From an uncultured Clostridia bacterium (GTDB taxonomy: Bacteria > Bacillota > Clostridia > Oscillospirales > Oscillospiraceae): 45,914 nt of DNA. The position numbers were made by a program, and so were the translations under genes. Positions 1 to 6,844 of the stretch are shown here, piece by piece. The first letter of the stretch is position 1. Each line of letters opens with the position of its first letter. The notes beneath the pieces were generated by a model that did not search any database, was not told where the DNA came from, and worked only from the letters and a program-made list of their open reading frames with translations. The stretch is from contig CAMNAO010000008.1 of the NCBI GenBank assembly GCA_946531435.1, positions 1-45,914 of the forward strand, read 5' to 3'.

Positions 1-77
1 TCCCCTACGAAAAAGCAGCGCTTGCGCGTCCTGTTTTCCTTTTTGCAACACGCCCTTTTAGGCGACGAACAAATCAA

Positions 78-141
78 AAACTCCCGGCGATGCCGCGGAA
101 GGAACGCATTTTGCATCCAACCGCATGATCGGCGGGAGTTT
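78..141 (-). terminator. Long imperfect hairpin followed by a T tract, downstream of xdhC
   Basis: Positions 78-86 (AAACTCCCG) pair perfectly with 133-141. The inner arms 88-91/128-131 and 95-98/121-124 also pair, leaving a loop of about 22 nt. Read on the minus strand, the hairpin is followed by TTTTTGATTTG, which fits a terminator for the molybdenum-cofactor operon ending at 225. The stem is longer and more interrupted than a usual terminator, so a structured RNA is an alternative. No gene is seen in 1-224. Confidence 0.45.
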
Positions 142-163
142 ACGCTGAATACAGCTTTGCATC

Positions 164-198
164 GCGCGGGAAGCTCAGGGCCTCCCGCGCCGTTTTTT
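164..198 (+). terminator. Intrinsic terminator, plus strand
   Basis: An 8-bp perfect stem (GCGCGGGA at 164-171, TCCCGCGC at 183-190) is followed by six T at 193-198. It would end a plus-strand transcript coming from before the window, or a small RNA that includes the 78-141 hairpin. Confidence 0.6.
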
Positions 199-224
199 AC
201 CGGATTTTGAAAAAGCCTCTTGTT

Positions 225-1256
225 TTACGCCTCGCCGGCGTCCTCGATGAGCACCTGCATGGTGCCGCCGCAGACCATGCCGTCCTCCTCGGCCACCTCG
301 TCCGTGAGATCCACCGTGCGGATGAGATAGCGGCCCGTGCCGATGATGCGGATGGCATCCTGCATGACCTCGGCCTCGCCGCAGCCGCCGCCGATGCTGC
401 CGGTGATGTTCCCCAGGGGATCCACCAGCATTTTGGCCCCGGCCTTGCGGGGTGTGGAGCCCTTTGTCTCGATGATGGTCACCGCCGCCCGCTGCCCCTT
501 GTCAAAGGCCAGATGGCGCAGGGTGTCGATCTCCGCGTCGGAGCCGTTCATGCTGCGGCTCACATCGCCGTACTCCGGCAGCCGCCGATAGGCGATGATC
601 TCCGACAGAATGGAGACGGCGATCTCCGCCGGGGTCACAGCCCCGATCTTCAGGCCGATGGGGGTGCAGATCTTTCCCAGCTTCTCCCCATCGAAGCCCT
701 CCTCCTTCAAGAGGGCAAGGAGCCCGGTGGTCCGCCGCCTGGAGCCGATCATGCCGAGATAGGCCGGGAAGGGGCCGGGCAGCAGGGCGCGAAGGCAGTC
801 CGCGTCGTGGCTGTGTCCCCGGGTGATCACCACCACGAAATCATAGGGCGTGATCTCCAGGGCACGGATGGCGTCCTCAAAGGGCTCGCACCGGACCTCC
901 GCCGCCTGGGGAAAGCGCTCAAAACTTGCGAAGGCGGGGCGGTCATCCACCACCGTGATCTGAAAGCCGCAGAGGGCCGCCATCTGAACCACGGGCAGGG
1001 CGATATGGCCGCCCCCCAGGACGATGAGCCGCTCCTGGGGCAGCACCGGCTCGGAGAGGAGGAGGGCATCCCCCTCCGCCTTCAGCACGGGCTTTGCCAC
1101 CGCCCGGCCCTTGGTGCCGGGAACGGGGCGCACCTCACCCAAGGAGCGGATAAGATCCACCCCCAGGATCCCCGCGGGCTTTAAAATGCGGGTCTCCACC
1201 GCGGCGGCCTCGCCCCGGTCCACCCGCTCCATCAGCGCTCTAAAAACGTTTTCCAT
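225..1256 (-). CDS. XdhC/CoxI family molybdenum hydroxylase maturation protein, permuted domain order
   Basis: A 343-residue protein of the XdhC/CoxI family. These proteins bind molybdenum cofactor and help install it, in sulfurated form, into xanthine-dehydrogenase-type hydroxylases. The Rossmann-like domain comes first, with the glycine-rich turn GGGHIA at residues 81-86. The CoxI-type domain, with GSTPRKAGA at about 266 and GSIGGGCGEAE after it, is at the C-terminus. In the textbook XdhC arrangement the GSTPR domain is N-terminal, so the order here is permuted. It is the last gene of the moeA-moaA-moaC-xdhC unit and starts 1 nt after the moaC stop, so it is almost certainly co-transcribed. 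No hydroxylase structural gene lies in the window, so its client is elsewhere. The family call is firm; the exact client is not known. Confidence 0.88.
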   Translation of the reverse strand: MENVFRALMERVDRGEAAAVETRILKPAGILGVDLIRSLGEVRPVPGTKGRAVAKPVLKAEGDALLLSEPVLPQERLIVLGGGHIALPVVQMAALCGFQITVVDDRPAFASFERFPQAAEVRCEPFEDAIRALEITPYDFVVVITRGHSHDADCLRALLPGPFPAYLGMIGSRRRTTGLLALLKEEGFDGEKLGKICTPIGLKIGAVTPAEIAVSILSEIIAYRRLPEYGDVSRSMNGSDAEIDTLRHLAFDKGQRAAVTIIETKGSTPRKAGAKMLVDPLGNITGSIGGGCGEAEVMQDAIRIIGTGRYLIRTVDLTDEVAEEDGMVCGGTMQVLIEDAGEA

Positions 1257-1257
1257 C

Positions 1258-1743
1258 TCATGCTTCCTCTCTCACATAATCGCCGTGGACGCCGCCGGAC
1301 TTCTGAAGAAGCCGGATATCCGTGATCACCATGCCCCGCTCCACAGCCTTGCACATGTCATATACCGTCAGGGCGGCCACGGAAGCCGCCGTCAGCGCCT
1401 CCATCTCCACCCCGGTCTTGCCCCCGCAGCGGACCGTCGCCAGAATCTCCACGCTGCTCTTTTCCGCATCCAGGCTGAGCCGCAGCTCCACCCCCTCCAG
1501 CTGGATGGGGTGGCACATGGGGATGAGGTCCGGGGTCCTCTTGGCCCCCATGATCCCGGCGATCTGGGCCACGGTAAGCACGTCGCCCTTCTTCATGCCG
1601 CCGGATTGGATGAGGGCGAAGGTCTCGGGGCTTACCAGCACCCGGGCTGCTGCCGTTGCCGTGCGGTGGGTGGGCGTTTTCTCCCCCACGTCCACCATCC
1701 GGGCCTTGCCCCGGTCGTCAAAATGGGTGAAATCCTTCTCCAT
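1258..1743 (-). CDS. moaC: Cyclic pyranopterin monophosphate synthase MoaC
   Basis: MoaC, 161 residues, the usual length. It converts the MoaA product (3',8-cyclo-dihydro-GTP) to cyclic pyranopterin monophosphate in the first stage of molybdenum cofactor synthesis. Family signatures include THRTATA near residue 25, the MCHP motif around residue 76 (IPMCHPIQL), GVEMEALTA and YDMCKAVERGM near the C-terminus, and the following K-S-G-G stretch. The start is 1 nt past the moaA stop, and xdhC follows after 1 nt, giving a translationally compact operon. Nothing is abnormal in the sequence. Confidence 0.96.
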   Translation of the reverse strand: MEKDFTHFDDRGKARMVDVGEKTPTHRTATAAARVLVSPETFALIQSGGMKKGDVLTVAQIAGIMGAKRTPDLIPMCHPIQLEGVELRLSLDAEKSSVEILATVRCGGKTGVEMEALTAASVAALTVYDMCKAVERGMVITDIRLLQKSGGVHGDYVREEA

Positions 1744-1744
1744 C

Positions 1745-2698
1745 TCAGCCTCCGATCTCGTTCATGGTCCGGCCAGCGCCGCTGCGGTTTTCATAGTTCA
1801 GCACCCCGTGCCAGCGGGGCTTTTTCAGAATAACGGAGGCCATGGTCTCCCGCATCTTCTCCTCCGTCATGCCCTTGATGCTGTACTCCGCCGGGGCGTG
1901 GAGGCAGGGCTTCAGCTTGCCGTCCGCCAGAAGGCGCAGCCGGTCACAGGTACCGCAGAAGTGATCCCCCAGGGGACTGATGAGGCCGATGCTGCCCAGG
2001 GCGCCGGGCAGCCGATAGAGCTTGGCCACGCCGCCCTCCTTCCCCAAAGGCTCCGCCTCGGGCAGGGCCTCCAGCACCCTGGTATAGGGAATGAAGGCAT
2101 CCGGGCCGAAGTCCCGGTTCCCCTCCATGGGCATAAGCTCGATAAAGCGCACATCCACGGGATAGCGCCTTGTCAGCTCCGCCAGGGCGGGAACCTCATC
2201 GTCGTTGAAGCCGCCGATAAGGACGGCGTTGATTTTCACCTTGTCAAAGCCCGCCTCCAGAGCCGCCTCCAGACCTTTGAGGGCCAGGTCCAGCGTACCC
2301 CGGCGGGTAATATAAGCGTATTTTTCCGCATCCAGGGTATCCAGGCTCAGATTCACCCGCTTCACCCCCGCCTTACGCAGCGGCTCTGCCAGCCGGGGCA
2401 GCAGGGTGCCGTTGGTGGTGATACAGAGCTCCCGGAGTCCGTCGATGGCCCCGATCTTCTCACAGAGGGAGATGATGTTCTTTTTCACCAGGGGCTCGCC
2501 GCCGGTGATACGTATCTTGTCCACCCCCAGAGACACGGCGGCCCTCGCGGCGGAAACCGTCTCCTCCTCCGTCAGCATCTCCTCATGGCAGCGTTTTTCG
2601 ACCCCCTCCTCCGGCATGCAGTAGCGGCAGCGCAGGTTGCAGAGCTCTGTCACGGAGATGCGGAGGTAGCGGATCTCCCGCCCGAATCCGTCCTTCAT
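1745..2698 (-). CDS. moaA: GTP 3',8-cyclase MoaA (radical SAM)
   Basis: MoaA, 317 residues from the chosen start. The radical-SAM cysteines are C20, C24 and C27 (CNLRCRYC). The second 4Fe-4S cluster, which binds GTP, is formed by C248, C251 and C265 (CGTCDR then KPCLH). The chain ends in the Gly-Gly tail typical of MoaA. It catalyses the SAM-dependent rearrangement of GTP, the substrate step for MoaC. An upstream in-frame extension to 2836 exists but only overlaps the moeA-like gene and has no family match. The ATG at 2698 has a GGAAGG site upstream and gives the standard N-terminus. It follows the moeA-like stop by 4 nt. Confidence 0.95.
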   Translation of the reverse strand: MKDGFGREIRYLRISVTELCNLRCRYCMPEEGVEKRCHEEMLTEEETVSAARAAVSLGVDKIRITGGEPLVKKNIISLCEKIGAIDGLRELCITTNGTLLPRLAEPLRKAGVKRVNLSLDTLDAEKYAYITRRGTLDLALKGLEAALEAGFDKVKINAVLIGGFNDDEVPALAELTRRYPVDVRFIELMPMEGNRDFGPDAFIPYTRVLEALPEAEPLGKEGGVAKLYRLPGALGSIGLISPLGDHFCGTCDRLRLLADGKLKPCLHAPAEYSIKGMTEEKMRETMASVILKKPRWHGVLNYENRSGAGRTMNEIGG

Positions 2699-2702
2699 GG
2701 CG

Positions 2703-3719
2703 TCAATACCTTCCGAAGGTGCAGTTGGGGAAGTGGCAGACCTTGCAGGTCTGGCAGAGGCCGCCGTCCCCCAGGCGGATGAGATCGGCCTTGGTGAGCT
2801 TATCCCCGGCATAGATCTGGGGCAGCAGCACGTCAAACATGGTGGTGGGCATGCTGATGGCGGCGCCCGGCACCCCCAGGATGGGGATTTCTCCCAGATA
2901 GGCCACCAGGGTCATGTTCCCCGGCTGGGAGGGGACGCCGTGGGTGATGATCTCCGCACCCAGGCCGCGGACCGCGGTGGGGGTCAGATCGTCCGGGTCC
3001 ACCGACATGCCGCCGGTGAAAATGAGGAAGTCCGCGCCCATTTCCAAAAAGCGCCGGGCAGCCTCCCCGATCATCTCCAGATCGTCGTCGCAGATGGTGA
3101 CGCCCAGGATCTCCCCGGGATATTTGGCCAGCTTTGCCCGGACCACCGGCTCAAACTTATCCTTGATGCGGCCGGTATAGATCTCCGAGCCCGTGACGAT
3201 GACGCCCGCCTTCCGGGGCCCGTAGGGCCGCAGGTCCAGAAGCTTCCGATCCCGGCAGAGGGCCTCGGCCCTTTCGATCCGGCTCTCCTTGGTGACAAGG
3301 GGCACGATGCGCATGGAGGCCATGCGGGCCCCCGGCTCCACGGGGTAGTGATCCGGCAGGGTGGAGATGGTGATGTCGCCGATGCTGTTGATCTCCCGAA
3401 GAAGCTCCGTATCCACCCGGAACATGCCCCGGATGTCCGCCATCAGCAGCACCTTTCCCTCGGAGGGGCCGGTGTAATGGGCGCCCTCCACCGGGGCCAT
3501 GGCCGCCATCCGGAGGGCACAGTCCTCCTCATGGAGCTCCCCGGCGTTCTCCTCCCAGATGAACACGGTGCGCTTGCCCAGATCCAGAAGGGCCTCCACG
3601 TCCTCCTCCCGGATGACGTGGCCCCGCTTGAAGGCCGCGCCCTTGAAGCCGTCGCGCATGGCGGTGATATCATGGCAGAGGGTCATTCCCACCGCGTCCT
3701 GTACCTTGACCTTTTTCAT
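2703..3719 (-). CDS. MoeA-like molybdopterin-binding protein with Cys-rich tail
   Basis: A 338-residue protein containing the MoeA/MoaB-type molybdopterin-binding fold. Visible signatures are VTGSEIYTGRIKD, then FTGGMSVDPDDLTP, and LGVPGAAISMPTTMFD. By family it should act in molybdate insertion or molybdopterin handling. It is shorter than classical MoeA (about 400 residues), and its N-terminal part does not look like MoeA domain I. The C-terminus has CQTCKVCHFPNC (Cys spacing 2, 2 and 4), which looks like a metal or Fe-S site. The ATG at 3719 is chosen over an upstream one at 3767 because AAGGAGACA sits just ahead of it. It is the first gene of the unit, behind a good promoter with a dyad. 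It could serve as the MoeA or MogA equivalent; no other is visible here. Confidence 0.82.
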   Translation of the reverse strand: MKKVKVQDAVGMTLCHDITAMRDGFKGAAFKRGHVIREEDVEALLDLGKRTVFIWEENAGELHEEDCALRMAAMAPVEGAHYTGPSEGKVLLMADIRGMFRVDTELLREINSIGDITISTLPDHYPVEPGARMASMRIVPLVTKESRIERAEALCRDRKLLDLRPYGPRKAGVIVTGSEIYTGRIKDKFEPVVRAKLAKYPGEILGVTICDDDLEMIGEAARRFLEMGADFLIFTGGMSVDPDDLTPTAVRGLGAEIITHGVPSQPGNMTLVAYLGEIPILGVPGAAISMPTTMFDVLLPQIYAGDKLTKADLIRLGDGGLCQTCKVCHFPNCTFGRY

Positions 3720-3732
3720 ATTGTCTCCTTTG

Positions 3733-3755
3733 CCGCCGGCGGGACTCACCGGCGG
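3733..3755 (-). other. GC-rich hairpin in the 5' leader of the moeA-like gene
   Basis: CCGCCGG and CCGGCGG (7 bp) flank a 9-nt loop inside the short leader, between the predicted start of transcription and the ribosome binding site. The leader (about 50 nt) is too short for a molybdenum-cofactor riboswitch, so this is more likely a simple stabilising or translation-affecting stem. Confidence 0.4.
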
Positions 3756-3764
3756 AATATATCT

Positions 3765-3807
3765 CATACTTGTATGGATTATACATCATCCCGGGGGCTG
3801 CCGTCAA
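3765..3807 (-). promoter_or_regulatory. Promoter of the moeA-moaA-moaC-xdhC unit with an operator-like dyad
   Basis: On the minus strand, TTGACG (3807-3802), an 18-nt spacer and TATAAT (3783-3778) form a near-consensus sigma-A promoter. Immediately downstream lies the perfect dyad CATACTTGTATG (3765-3776), at roughly the start of transcription, where a repressor would block initiation. The core ATACTTGTAT recurs at the same relative place in the promoter at 25938-25989. Confidence 0.65.
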
Positions 3808-3835
3808 TGCGGCGCCAGAGGCGGACGAAGGGAGC

Positions 3836-3886
3836 GGGCGGCTGATAGCCGCCCCTACGGCACGGGGCATCGTTTTCGCCGTAGGG
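3836..3886. repeat. Family B palindromic repeat between modC and the moeA-like gene
   Basis: Two adjacent hairpins are present: GGGCGGCT (3836-3843) with AGCCGCCC (3847-3854), and CCCTACGG (3853-3860) with CCGTAGGG (3879-3886). The CCCCTACGG edge and the GGGCGGCTGATAGCCGCCC core recur at 39310-39332 and in other intergenic spaces of the window. It is noncoding. It could end the modABC transcript, although no T tract follows. Confidence 0.6.
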
Positions 3887-3908
3887 ACGTATAGCATGCC
3901 TCTCTGTG

Positions 3909-4952
3909 TCACGCCTCACCCTTCAGCCGCAGGATGGCCGCGTCCGGCAGGGATACCGTCAGCTCCTCCGCCGCTATAGCGGCCCACTCCCCTTTGGGAA
4001 GCTCCATCACAAGGGGCGTGCTGTCCTCCGGCGCTGTCAGGGGCCGCAGGAACAGGACCAGGGAACAGGGGTTCTCCAGCACCTCCAGCACCCGGCAGCG
4101 GGTCTCGTTCTCCCCCGGGCCGGGGCGCAAAGCCTCCATGGGGATGCCCACGGCGCCGACGTCGTGATGGCCGCCCTCCAGGCGGAGAGGGATCCCCCAG
4201 TCCCGGGCATAGAGCAGCCCATCCTCCCGCAGCTCCACCGGGGAGACGTTGCGGCAGCCCGTCAAAAGGGCGCCCGCAGGGGTGCCGGGGGCGCGGTAGA
4301 CCTCCTCCCGGGTGCCCTGGGTCTCCACCGACCCGTCATGCAGGACGATGACCCGCTGAGAGAGGCGATAGACCTCCTCCCGGTCATGGGAGACCATCAG
4401 CACCGGCTTCCGAAACTCCCGCAAAAGCTGCCTCAGCTCCCCCTCCATACGGAAGCGCAGGTGGCTGTCCAGGGCGGAAAAGGGCTCATCCAGCAAAAGC
4501 AGCTCCGGATCGTTGACCAGGATCCTGGCCAGGGCCACCCGCTGCTGCTGCCCGCCGGAGAGCTGCCGGGGGGTCCGCTTCTCCAGGCCATGGAGGCCCA
4601 TACGTTCAATCATTTCCGCCGCCCGCTCCCGGCGGTCCTTTCTCTCCCGCACACCGCAGCGCACATTCTCCTCCACCGTCATGGTGGGGAAAAGGGCGTA
4701 CTGCTGAAAAAGGTAGCCCACCCGCCGCTCCTGAGGCTTTACGGAGAGATGCTTTTCCGAATCGAAGAGGGTCACCCCGTCCAGGATGATTTTTCCCCGG
4801 TCCGGCTTCTCGATCCCGGCGATGCACTTTAAGGTCATGCTCTTGCCGCAGCCGGAGGCGCCCAGAAGGGCGGTGACCCCCTCCTCCGCCTCAAACCGGA
4901 CCCGGAGCCGAAAGGCGCCCAGGCGCTTTTCGATATCCACAAAAAGCCCCAT
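3909..4952 (-). CDS. modC: Molybdate ABC transporter ATP-binding protein ModC
   Basis: A 347-residue ABC ATPase. Walker A is GASGCGKS (31-38), the signature is LSGGQQQR (131-138) and Walker B is LLLLDEP (151-157), followed by the switch His in VSHDREE. Beyond about residue 230 there is a C-terminal regulatory extension in the position of the molybdate-binding (TOBE/MOP-type) domain of ModC. It powers high-affinity molybdate import with ModA and ModB at the membrane. The ATG shares a base with the modB stop (TGATG), so translation is coupled. Molybdate rather than tungstate is inferred from the adjacent molybdopterin genes; the family also contains tungstate and sulfate relatives. Confidence 0.92.
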   Translation of the reverse strand: MGLFVDIEKRLGAFRLRVRFEAEEGVTALLGASGCGKSMTLKCIAGIEKPDRGKIILDGVTLFDSEKHLSVKPQERRVGYLFQQYALFPTMTVEENVRCGVRERKDRRERAAEMIERMGLHGLEKRTPRQLSGGQQQRVALARILVNDPELLLLDEPFSALDSHLRFRMEGELRQLLREFRKPVLMVSHDREEVYRLSQRVIVLHDGSVETQGTREEVYRAPGTPAGALLTGCRNVSPVELREDGLLYARDWGIPLRLEGGHHDVGAVGIPMEALRPGPGENETRCRVLEVLENPCSLVLFLRPLTAPEDSTPLVMELPKGEWAAIAAEELTVSLPDAAILRLKGEA

Positions 4953-5629
4953 CAGGCCACGCCCCTTTCCGTATCCCGCTGCTTCTTTTCCAGAAGGTTC
5001 ACCGCCAGCAGCACCAGGGCGGAGATCCCGATATTGATCAGCACCCAGGTCATGGCCCCCCTGTCGTCGTTGGTCCGCCAGAGCTGGTAGACCGTGGTGG
5101 AGATGGTGGCGGTGCGCCCCGGGGTGTAGCCCGCCAGCATACTGGTGGCCCCGTACTCCCCCAGGGCCCGGGCGAAGGCCAGCACCGTTCCCGCCAGGAT
5201 CCCCTGGCGGCAGGCGGGCATCCGGATCCGCCAGAAGATGGCGGAATTCGACATGCCCAGGGTCTTCCCGGACCAGGCCAGGGTCTCGTCAAAGGCCTCA
5301 AAGGCCCCCCGGGCGGTGCGGTACATCAGGGGGAAGATCACCACCGTGGTGGCGAAGATGGCCGACCACCAGGTCATGGTCATCTTCAGTCCGAAGGTGG
5401 CCAGCACCCAGGATCCGATCAGCCGCTTCGGCCCCAGAACACGCAGGAGAAGATAGCCCACCACCGTGGGAGGCAGCACCAGAGGAAGGGTCAGGAACAC
5501 GTCCAGGACGCCTTTCAGCACCCGGGGAAGACGCGCGATATAGTAGGCGGCAAAAATGCCGAGAAAAAACACCGCAAAGGTACTGATTCCCGCGATGCGA
5601 AGGGAGTTTAAGAAGGGAAACCAATCCAC
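4952..5629 (-). CDS. modB: Molybdate ABC transporter permease ModB
   Basis: A polytopic membrane permease of the ModB/CysT type, 225 residues from the chosen start. It has five or six hydrophobic segments and the ATPase-contact loop with the EAA-like motif around ALGEYGATSMLAGYTPGRT. A longer frame opens at 5689, but its first 20 residues are Arg-rich and unlike ModB. A GTG at 5629 is preceded by AGGTGA and gives the typical MDWFPFLNSLRIAG start, so that start is used. It forms the membrane channel for ModA-delivered molybdate. It overlaps modC and lies 101 nt after modA, with a strong hairpin in that gap. Confidence 0.9.
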   Translation of the reverse strand: MDWFPFLNSLRIAGISTFAVFFLGIFAAYYIARLPRVLKGVLDVFLTLPLVLPPTVVGYLLLRVLGPKRLIGSWVLATFGLKMTMTWWSAIFATTVVIFPLMYRTARGAFEAFDETLAWSGKTLGMSNSAIFWRIRMPACRQGILAGTVLAFARALGEYGATSMLAGYTPGRTATISTTVYQLWRTNDDRGAMTWVLINIGISALVLLAVNLLEKKQRDTERGVA

Positions 5630-5654
5630 AAAATCACCTGCCAAATGAAACCTT

Positions 5655-5713
5655 AAAAAACGCAAAGCGCGGGACCCGGGCAGGGGCAAAGCGCCCCGCC
5701 CGAATCCCGGGTC
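5655..5713 (-). terminator. Hairpin and T tract between modA and modB
   Basis: GACCCGGG (5706-5713 on the complementary strand) pairs with CCCGGGTC at 5673-5680, and GC-rich inner arms extend the stem. On the minus strand, about 12 nt after the stem, a run of six T lies at 5660-5655. It may act as a partial terminator or a 3'-end stabiliser, so that the binding protein is made in excess over the permease, as is common in ABC importer operons. Confidence 0.5.
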
Positions 5714-5730
5714 GTATAGATGCTGCCGCT

Positions 5731-6558
5731 TCAGCCCAGGGGCGTGAAGCCCACGGAGGAAAAGACGGCGGAAGCCTCCTCGCCCTGGAGATACTCCAGG
5801 AAGGCCTTGGCCTCAGCCTCATGCTTTGTAGTGTTCAGCACGGCGGCGGGGTAGATGACCTGGCCGCACATCTCGGCGGTAGCGGTATCCACCACGGTGA
5901 GCTTGGCGGAGTAGGCGTCGGTGCCGTAGATGATGCCGCAGTCCACGGTGGCCTCGGAAACCTGGGCGGTGACCTCCTTCACGTTGCTGCCGTAGGTGAT
6001 GCAGCCCGCGTTGGCAAGCGCTTCCTCATTCAGGCCGAAGTAAGTAAGGATCTTCTGGGTGTACTGCCCCACGGGCACGTCGGAGTTGCCCATGGCCAGG
6101 AGCAGGGTGCCCGCCTCCAGGCCGGCCTTCAGGTCCTCATAGGAATTGATGTTCCCGGGATTTCCCTCGGGAACCGCCAGGGCCACCTTGTTCTCCAGAA
6201 GGTTCACGCGGGTGCCCTGGAGCACGAAATCCAGGCCGTCGGGGTTGCCGCCCTCGGCATCCTTGGAGGAATCCAGCTGGTTCATCTGCTTGGGGGCCGC
6301 GGAGATGAAGAGGTCGCAGTCGGCGCCCTCCTGGATCTGGGTCTTCAGCGTGCCGGAGGAGTCAAAATTATACACCAGGGTCACGTTGGGGGCCACCTCT
6401 TTGTACTTTTCGGCGATCTCCTCCATGGTCTCCTTCATGGAGGCCGCGGCGAAGACGATGAGCTCCACCTCTTCCGCCTCCTGAGGCTTGGCGGCGCAGC
6501 CGGCGCCCAGCGCCAGGACCAGGATCACCGCCAGAAGCAATGCCACTGTCTTTTTCAT
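5731..6558 (-). CDS. modA: Molybdate-binding lipoprotein ModA
   Basis: A 275-residue periplasmic-binding-protein homologue. It opens with a lipoprotein signal: MKK, a hydrophobic core of about 14 residues, then the lipobox LGAGC with the lipidated Cys at about residue 21. The mature protein has the ModA pattern: LIVFAAASMKETMEEIA for the first oxyanion-binding serine, then YNFDSSGTLKTQI, then DLFISAA, with DVPVGQYTQKIL later. It captures molybdate outside the membrane for ModBC. A good ribosome site (AAAGGAAGG) precedes the ATG. It is the first gene of modABC and has its own promoter with a dyad at 6631-6661. Confidence 0.94.
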   Translation of the reverse strand: MKKTVALLLAVILVLALGAGCAAKPQEAEEVELIVFAAASMKETMEEIAEKYKEVAPNVTLVYNFDSSGTLKTQIQEGADCDLFISAAPKQMNQLDSSKDAEGGNPDGLDFVLQGTRVNLLENKVALAVPEGNPGNINSYEDLKAGLEAGTLLLAMGNSDVPVGQYTQKILTYFGLNEEALANAGCITYGSNVKEVTAQVSEATVDCGIIYGTDAYSAKLTVVDTATAEMCGQVIYPAAVLNTTKHEAEAKAFLEYLQGEEASAVFSSVGFTPLG

Positions 6559-6630
6559 TTTCTTTCCTTCCTTTATCCTCTATTGGATGATTTCTCCTCC
6601 ATCACAGGCTTGCTCCATCCGGAGCGTCTT

Positions 6631-6661
6631 TTATTCTCGCACAAGAATAATAAATTGTCAA
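6631..6661 (-). promoter_or_regulatory. modABC promoter with a dyad over the -10
   Basis: On the minus strand, TTGACA (6661-6656), a 17-nt spacer and GAGAAT (6638-6633) make a plausible promoter. A perfect dyad, TTATTCT (6631-6637) with AGAATAA (6644-6650) around a 6-nt centre, covers the -10 and is a candidate repressor site. It does not resemble the Escherichia coli ModE box, and no modE gene is in the window. A short stem (GCTCC/GGAGC, 6612-6625) follows in the leader. Confidence 0.55.
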
Positions 6662-6754
6662 GAAAAAGCTTTCCGGGTTGTAAGGCTGTGGGTGTGCCCC
6701 GGTCACAGAACGGCAGGCGGTCCCAAATTCTTTTGCAAATGGCGCAATTGATCG

Positions 6755-6794
6755 TTGACAGGGCACTTGGCGGGAGATACAATGTAATTACATT
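6755..6794 (+). promoter_or_regulatory. Strong promoter and 14-bp palindromic operator ahead of the MBL-gntR pair
   Basis: TTGACA (6755-6760), a 17-nt spacer and TACAAT (6778-6783) match the sigma-A consensus closely. The palindrome AATGTAATTACATT (6781-6794) overlaps the -10 end and the expected start site. The GntR/UTRA regulator two genes downstream is the obvious candidate to bind it, giving ligand-relieved autoregulation. That assignment is inferred from position. Confidence 0.7.
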
Positions 6795-6844
6795 CGGTCA
6801 TAATTCAGCTTTTGTATCAATCGGCAGGGAGGAAGGCTTTTCCC

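Noticed and set aside
3720..3800. Molybdenum-cofactor riboswitch ahead of the moeA-like gene
   Set aside because: The leader between the promoter and the start codon is only about 50 nt and holds one simple stem.
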